Positions 59,703-64,000 of a DNA stretch of 64,000 nt are shown here, piece after piece. Both the position numbers and the translations under genes were made by a program. The stretch spans positions 1,364,001 through 1,428,000 of the forward strand of contig NZ_LS483431.1 in NCBI RefSeq assembly GCF_900475935.1, given 5' to 3'. Within the stretch, counting starts at the first letter, position 1. Every line of letters begins with the position of its first letter. Below the pieces are notes generated by a model. The model made no database searches and was not told the origin of the DNA. It saw only the letters and a list, made by a program, of their open reading frames with translations. The stretch is from Campylobacter fetus subsp. fetus (GTDB lineage: Bacteria > Campylobacterota > Campylobacteria > Campylobacterales > Campylobacteraceae).

Positions 59703-60596
59703 CTACTTTAAATTCAAAAAATTATCAATAACATTTTTAGATATATCGCAACTAGAAGTAATATACCTTTGAGTTGTTTTTATGTCTGTATGACCTAGGG
59801 CGATCTGAACATGTTCAATTGGTAATTTTAAAGTATTTATAGAATAAGTACCGATAAGATGTCTTATGTCATGTAACCTTATATAAGGCAAATTATTTGT
59901 TTTTAAAAGGTTTTTCCACGACCTTCTAATGTCGGTAAAATGGCTATTTGTAACACTATTTATAAAAATAAAGCCCGTCGGGCTATTAGTATTTTGTGCT
60001 ATTTTAGCTTTTTCATAATATTTTAGTAATATTTTATATAATTCATCAGTCATTTTATAAATCATATCACGCTTAGCCTTATTAATTTTGCAAGGAACAG
60101 TATATATTTTATTTTCAAAATCAACATATTTAAATTCTAACTTAGAAACTTCAGAGAATCTGCGACCATGAAGCAAAAATATAAAAATATCTCTACTTAT
60201 TAAATCTCTTTTATTATCGCGTATAGTTTTTATATATTTTTCTTGTAATTCAACAGAAAAAGAAAAATATCTACGATTATCATATTTAGGAAGAATAACA
60301 TCGCTTGCAGGATTTGAATCTATAATTTTAAGTTTTATAGCAAATTTAAAAACGACTTTTAACTTACTAAGTATATTATATACAGTTTTTATTTTATATT
60401 CTTGTTTTATAAGATTATTACAAAAAAGTTGTAAATCTAAAAAAGTTAAATCCTTAATATCTCTTAAACCTATATTATTTTTTATATGTTTATTAAAATA
60501 GCTAATATCTACTTCTAAAGTATGTTTTGCAACAATTATATAAATGTAATCAAAATATTTATAATAAACATCATTTAAAGTTAAATTAAAAATCAT
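59703..60596 (-). CDS. Tyrosine recombinase / phage-type integrase
   Basis: 297 residues from ATG 60596, chosen for AAAGGA upstream. N-terminal SAM-like DNA-binding region; catalytic set: Arg in FLLHGRRFSEVSKL, Lys in CKINKAKRD, H-x-x-R in YIRLHDIRHLIGTYS, His in ALGHTDIKTTQ and Tyr in RYIT. All appear intact. It overlaps rep by 11 bases and ends beside attL, the normal place for an integrase. It should integrate the element at the tRNA-fMet 3' half. An earlier ATG/TTG would overlap rep more. Confidence 0.92.
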   Translation of the reverse strand: MIFNLTLNDVYYKYFDYIYIIVAKHTLEVDISYFNKHIKNNIGLRDIKDLTFLDLQLFCNNLIKQEYKIKTVYNILSKLKVVFKFAIKLKIIDSNPASDVILPKYDNRRYFSFSVELQEKYIKTIRDNKRDLISRDIFIFLLHGRRFSEVSKLEFKYVDFENKIYTVPCKINKAKRDMIYKMTDELYKILLKYYEKAKIAQNTNSPTGFIFINSVTNSHFTDIRRSWKNLLKTNNLPYIRLHDIRHLIGTYSINTLKLPIEHVQIALGHTDIKTTQRYITSSCDISKNVIDNFLNLK

Positions 60597-61890
60597 ATTT
60601 TCTTTTGTTCCTTTCAATAAAATCATCATCAAATAAGTTGTTAAGATTATGCAACTTTTTTGTACCAACTATAAAGCTTAAGCCACGTTTTATAAGCAAA
60701 TTTTCTACGTAAGCGAGATGCTGCAAATTTGCATTAAAAGTATCAAGATTTTTGTAATAAGTAATAAGAGTATAATCCTTCATTCTAGAAACAGGCAAAT
60801 TTTTAAGATTAATAAATTTATACTCTTTTTTAGTTCTTATAATAGGATTATCAAAAATTTTATAAGGAGTTGGATTTTGTTTTTTAATCTCCTTTTCGTA
60901 AAAATGGATAATATGACCTTTAATAGTATGTTTTATAACACCATTTTCAAAAAATATAGTTTCAGAAGTTTCAATATTTTCAAGTCGAAAATATTGCTCT
61001 TTATAACTCCACTCGCAAATCCAATCAGGATTATCGCGAAGAGTGCAAAGATTGTAAAAATCTTTAAAAAAGAAATTAATTTTTCTATATATCCATAAAG
61101 GAATATGGTGACGTGAGCTAAGAAATTTGCGAACTTTATATTTTATGTACCAAGCAGAATTCGGATCTAATTTATCATTTTTATCAAAATTAATAAAGCT
61201 TTTATTAATGTATTTTAAAACGTATCCAGTTGGATTACTTAAAGTCCATTGAAAACCATTAATCTCGCCATTTTTGATTTGTTCTTTGGTGAGATAATTA
61301 ACTTTTAAATTTTGTGGAGCGTAAAAAATATCTTTAAAGGTTTTATATATATACTCATGAGCATATTCTGGATAAGATAAAAGTGCGTGAATATGCGGAA
61401 CTCCATCACTTTTATGTGGCTCAAATGCACGTATATAGTACTTTTCAAGCCCTTTAAATTTTGTATGAATGCGTTTAACAAAAATATTCCATTGATAATT
61501 TAGTAAATCAATTAAATCTTTTATACCTATACTATAAGGACTAAACATAATTTTATATTTAAAATCATAACTCAAAAGACTTCTATCTTTTGGCTTGAAA
61601 CGGCTAAAATCGCCATTTAGAGCATCGCGAAAACAGCCATTTAAAGTTATTGTTAGAAATGATGATTTTAAACCCTTATTAAATGAAAAATCTTGAATAG
61701 TGTTTACTCTATTATTAAGCTCTGCATAATACTTAGGACTAAGATTTGCAGACATAGAACAATCCAAAAGAGTTTTTATTTCGCCAGTTTTTTCATCGAT
61801 TTTATAAATTTGTTTTTTCAACCAATCCTTTTGTTTTTGTAATTTCAAATTTGAAAATATTAAATCATTTTTAGATATTCCAAAAGGCAT
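60586..61890 (-). CDS. HUH-endonuclease replication initiation protein
   Basis: 434 residues. Rolling-circle Rep motifs in order: motif 1 KSSFLTITLNG (about 76-85), motif 2 with the HUH metal site GVPHIHALLSYP (H166, H168), and motif 3 GYVLKYINKSF with candidate nicking Tyr223 and Tyr227. The two-tyrosine pattern is like phage gpA/VP4-type and some plasmid Reps. It would nick a double-strand origin and start replication of the excised circle. The RBS is weak. Overlaps the integrase gene. No helicase domain is present. Confidence 0.83.
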   Translation of the reverse strand: MPFGISKNDLIFSNLKLQKQKDWLKKQIYKIDEKTGEIKTLLDCSMSANLSPKYYAELNNRVNTIQDFSFNKGLKSSFLTITLNGCFRDALNGDFSRFKPKDRSLLSYDFKYKIMFSPYSIGIKDLIDLLNYQWNIFVKRIHTKFKGLEKYYIRAFEPHKSDGVPHIHALLSYPEYAHEYIYKTFKDIFYAPQNLKVNYLTKEQIKNGEINGFQWTLSNPTGYVLKYINKSFINFDKNDKLDPNSAWYIKYKVRKFLSSRHHIPLWIYRKINFFFKDFYNLCTLRDNPDWICEWSYKEQYFRLENIETSETIFFENGVIKHTIKGHIIHFYEKEIKKQNPTPYKIFDNPIIRTKKEYKFINLKNLPVSRMKDYTLITYYKNLDTFNANLQHLAYVENLLIKRGLSFIVGTKKLHNLNNLFDDDFIERNKRKYDF

Positions 61891-61991
61891 TTTGACGTAT
61901 GGCTTTATGCTTTTCGCTGCGCTTAAGCTTAAAGATGAGAGTTTTTTATTAAATTGACAAGAGGAGCTATCTTCGTTTTTTTAGTTAAAAA

Positions 61992-62046
61992 GGGCTTATT
62001 TTCTGCTCTAAAAGCCTTGCATAAGCGAAGCGGGGAGAATAAGCCC
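61992..62046. repeat. Hairpin, candidate rolling-circle origin
   Basis: GGGCTTATT (61992-62000) pairs with AATAAGCCC (62038-62046), enclosing 37 bases that include GCCTTGCATAAGCGAAGCGG. It lies in the 183-bp space between rep and the HTH gene. It is relatively GC-rich for the element. The nick site is not identified. Confidence 0.5.
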
Positions 62047-62073
62047 GACTTTGCTCCGCAAAGCGAATTATAT

Positions 62074-62295
62074 TTAAACTTGCTTAGTTAGTTTAGATTC
62101 TTCAAGCATTTTAACGATAGAATCAAACTTTTTAGCTTTTATATATAATTCAAAGAAAACAGGTAGCCAAACAGGGTAAGGAGTACTAGTACCCCAATTG
62201 TTTACGCTACCATAAGATAAATTCAAAATAGAAGCTAAATCCTTTTTATTTAAACCGCTAATCCTAAGATAGTACTTAAAAACATTTCTATTCAT
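62074..62295 (-). CDS. Small helix-turn-helix protein of the element
   Basis: 73 residues. YYLRISGLNKKDLASILNLS, YGSVNNWGTSTPYPVWLPVF is a phage-type HTH common in Campylobacter and related mobile elements, followed by a helical tail. Good RBS (AAAAAGGAAAAAT). First intact gene of the element's operon, so a copy-control or rep regulator role is likely. Confidence 0.75.
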   Translation of the reverse strand: MNRNVFKYYLRISGLNKKDLASILNLSYGSVNNWGTSTPYPVWLPVFFELYIKAKKFDSIVKMLEESKLTKQV

Positions 62296-62373
62296 ATTTT
62301 TCCTTTTTTATTTTTATTAATTATAATGTAAAATTACTTAATTTAAAATAAATATAATTAAACATTATATTAT

Positions 62374-62407
62374 TAATTATATAATAAGTATACTTATTAT
62401 ATAATTA
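62374..62407. repeat. 34-bp perfect palindrome
   Basis: Arms TAATTATATAATAAGTA and TACTTATTATATAATTA (17 bp each, no loop), 79 bases upstream of the HTH gene and touching the end of the RHH relic. It could be an operator for a dimeric regulator, a terminator or a replication structure. Confidence 0.75.
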
Positions 62408-62642
62408 CATTACAAAACAAAAAAAGGGGATAAACTTTTTAGATAAATTTACAACCTTTTCTATATTATTGATAGATTTTAGAGTATCGTTATTTAACTC
62501 ATATTTCCTATTATCAAAAGTAGCTAAATAATCCTTTAGAGCTTCTTTTATATAAAAAGATTTATTTCTATTAGTTGTTTTAGAAAAGTAAATCGACAGA
62601 ATTAAATAAATCGTCATCAAGCCTTACTGATATAGTAATTTT
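62405..62642 (-). pseudogene. Ribbon-helix-helix regulator, frameshifted
   Basis: One frame (from 62642) reads KITISVRLDDDLFNSVDL, the strand and first helix of an RHH protein, then stops. The overlapping frame continues FSKTTNRNKSFYIKEALKDY and further to a stop at 62405, the second helix. One extra base near 62588 separates them. No ATG, GTG or TTG precedes the first part. So it is probably dead, unless translation starts at an unusual codon with frameshifting. Intact relatives are plasmid copy-control or antitoxin proteins. Confidence 0.7.
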
Positions 62643-62716
62643 AAATAATTTGTATTATTTATAATACAAGCATTACAAAATACATCTTAATAGATACTTA
62701 AAATAAGTCCATAAAA
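62643..62716. other. AT-rich end of the element
   Basis: About 74 bp between the RHH relic and attR with no gene. TTTATAATACAAG-like sequence might be a promoter remnant for the RHH gene. Confidence 0.4.
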
Positions 62717-62774
62717 CTCATAACCCGAAGGTCGGAGGTTCAAGTCCTTCTCTCGCAACCAAAAATCTATAAAA
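62717..62774 (+). repeat. Direct repeat DR2 (attR), 58 bp; partial tRNA-fMet
   Basis: Identical to 59644-59701. It contains the 3' 45 bases of tRNA-fMet (anticodon loop through CCA) without the 5' half, so it is not a functional tRNA. Confidence 0.92.
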
Positions 62775-62921
62775 TCATCATTTCAATAATTAACCCTATT
62801 TATATCGCTCAACATAAATTTCCAGAATTTGAAATAAAATTTACAAGGCTATTAAAATTTTAATTTTATATGTGTAATTTATACTAAATTATTTTAATAT
62901 TATTAGAAATGAAAAATAGAG

Positions 62922-62996
62922 TGGCTCCGGATGCTGGATTCGAACCAGCGACCAATCGGTTAACAGCCGACTACTCTACCGCTGAGCTAATCCGGA
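62922..62996 (-). tRNA. tRNA-Asn (GTT)
   Basis: Acceptor TCCGGAT / ATCCGGA, anticodon loop CTGTTAA (GTT), T-arm GCTGGTTCGAATCCAGC, encoded CCA. Minus strand, downstream of the integrated element, with its own consensus promoter. Confidence 0.95.
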
Positions 62997-63026
62997 ATAA
63001 AAATGTATTATTAAAAAAGAATTGAA

Positions 63027-63055
63027 ATTATACCTAAAAGTTCTATTTTTGTCAA
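63027..63055 (-). promoter_or_regulatory. Consensus promoter of tRNA-Asn
   Basis: On the minus strand TTGACA (63055-63050), 17-base spacer, TATAAT (63032-63027), about 31 bases before tRNA-Asn. Confidence 0.82.
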
Positions 63056-63196
63056 TAAAAAAGCACTAAATTTAACTTAGTAAACTTAAAAATTATATTT
63101 TTGAGTCAAATGAGTCAAAAATATAAAATAACATAAATTTAAAAATCAATAAAATACACAATGCAAAAAACCGAAATTTAAGCTAAAAAATAGTCT

Positions 63197-64000
63197 CTAC
63201 TTAATTTTATAAAAAGCGGATCCGGCTAAATCAAACTCTTTTATCTCTCCATTTTTAATTAGTTGTTGCAATACAAGCTTTGAGCTTTGAGTAAAATTAT
63301 TTTCTATATCGAATTTACTTTGAGGGCGAAGTTTTAAAAGCTTTCTTAGCTCATCAAGGTTAAAATCAAGCTTATCGGCAAGTCCTTTTCTGCTAGCAAG
63401 AGCTATAGGTGCAGAAGTTATAAAGCTAGATAACTCGTGCAAAATAGCAGTGCTAACGCCTTTTGCATTATGAGCGGGAGGTCTATCTATAGTGCTGATA
63501 TCGACTCTATCGGGGCGGATAATTTTAAACGCTTCATTCAAGGCTAAAAACTCATCTTTAGTATCATTAAAACCTTCTACTACGAGCACTTCCATGACAA
63601 GTTTTCCTAAAAAAACTCTTCTAAAATCAGACATTTTTGATACTAAATTTGAGATATCTATCTTATCTATACCTCTGTCGATACGGCGAAAAGTGCGCTG
63701 CACGGCACTATCAAGACTTAATTTCACAATATCCAAATCCAAAATAGCTTCAAATTTATCCTTATCCAAAACAGCGGTTCCGTTGCTTAAAATAAGCGAT
63801 TTTTGAGTATATTTTACTCTGTTTACCTGCTCTACCAACTCTTTTAAATTTGGATATAAACTAGGTTCGCCATTTGCGGTTAGAGTTATTACTTCTACAT
63901 TTTTAAACTCGATCAGAGCCTCTTTTAACTCAACGATTATATCTTTTACGGAAGGTGGATTTTCTATCTTTGTAACTGCCTTAGCTCGTTCTAATTCACA
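63197..64000 (-). CDS. Radical SAM family protein, partial
   Basis: 268 residues present; the N-terminus is outside the window. At the very edge CELERAKAV carries what is probably the third cysteine of CxxxCxxC; VITLTANGEPSLYPNLKELV is the second conserved block of radical SAM proteins. FRRIDRGIDKIDISNLVSKM and VEVLVVEGFNDT-like segments follow the barrel. The C-terminal ~70 residues may be a small winged-helix domain (GLADKLDFNLDELRKLLKLR). Substrate unknown. Stop at 63197. Confidence 0.8.
   Translation of the reverse strand, partial: CELERAKAVTKIENPPSVKDIIVELKEALIEFKNVEVITLTANGEPSLYPNLKELVEQVNRVKYTQKSLILSNGTAVLDKDKFEAILDLDIVKLSLDSAVQRTFRRIDRGIDKIDISNLVSKMSDFRRVFLGKLVMEVLVVEGFNDTKDEFLALNEAFKIIRPDRVDISTIDRPPAHNAKGVSTAILHELSSFITSAPIALASRKGLADKLDFNLDELRKLLKLRPQSKFDIENNFTQSSKLVLQQLIKNGEIKEFDLAGSAFYKIK

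Noticed and set aside
60718-61098. Plus-strand open frame of 126 codons within rep.
   Set aside because: Antisense to a gene with clear motifs; low complexity and no RBS.
62717-62774. A second tRNA-fMet gene.
   Set aside because: Only the 3' 45 bases are present; it is the right-hand attachment repeat.

Overview
The window looks like chromosomal DNA of an AT-rich epsilonproteobacterium, almost certainly a Campylobacter. From memory, the gene order follows C. jejuni blocks: waaC-htrB-...-waaF-gmhA-hldE-hldD-gmhB; cytochrome c-ccoS-ccoI-rho-dnaX; fabI-tpiA-pgk-gap-nadD-rsfS; argS-tatA-gmk-acidic protein-fliR; ABC ATPase-tsf-rpsB; mnmG-petABC. The species is not resolved. An LPS ligase-like gene and a subtilisin autotransporter suggest something other than C. 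jejuni itself.  Layout. 1-5181: the 5' part of a large restriction-modification gene, a small exported protein, a secreted ATP-dependent DNA ligase coupled to two nucleotide-sugar genes, and a 3'-5' exonuclease. 5241-18184: lipooligosaccharide/LPS core locus bounded by waaC and waaF, with six GT9 (heptosyltransferase-fold) enzymes, three GT4, one GT2, a lipid A acyltransferase, a polysaccharide deacetylase and a WaaL-type ligase. 18150-22264: ADP-heptose operon (gmhB-hldD-hldE-racemase-gmhA) that supplies the donor for this locus. 22386-26793: two near-duplicate small c-type cytochromes flanking a 1162-residue S8 autotransporter. 26797-29399: cbb3 oxidase assembly and copper ATPase. 29400-30436: a decayed gap holding a Sel1-repeat pseudogene and a 34-residue remnant of a Cas9 N-terminus. 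30437-33394: rho and dnaX. 33391-34935: accessory Xre-controlled cassette with two matching 19-bp operators and a probable homopolymer frameshift. 35000-43338: core metabolism (fatty acid, glycolysis, NAD), a YeiH-type transporter with its divergent LysR regulator, and argS. 43335-46712: tatA, gmk, acidic protein, fliR. 46897-53154: siderophore receptor, ABC ATPase, tsf-rpsB with a structured leader, yfiH, ribE. 53257-58293: mnmG and petABC. 58386-59096: a solitary Cas6-like gene without a CRISPR array.  59527-62996: tRNA-Gln and initiator tRNA-fMet, followed by a compact mobile element of about 3.07 kb integrated in the fMet gene. It is bounded by a perfect 58-bp direct repeat and carries a tyrosine integrase, a HUH rolling-circle replication protein, an HTH protein, a broken ribbon-helix-helix gene, a candidate replication-origin hairpin and a 34-bp perfect palindrome. 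Then tRNA-Asn and a truncated radical SAM gene.  The most notable signals are the miniature integrase plus HUH-Rep element, the two unrelated CRISPR relics (orphan cas6, cas9 fragment), and the Xre cassette with paired operators. All assignments come from reading motifs and gene order by eye; no database search was run.
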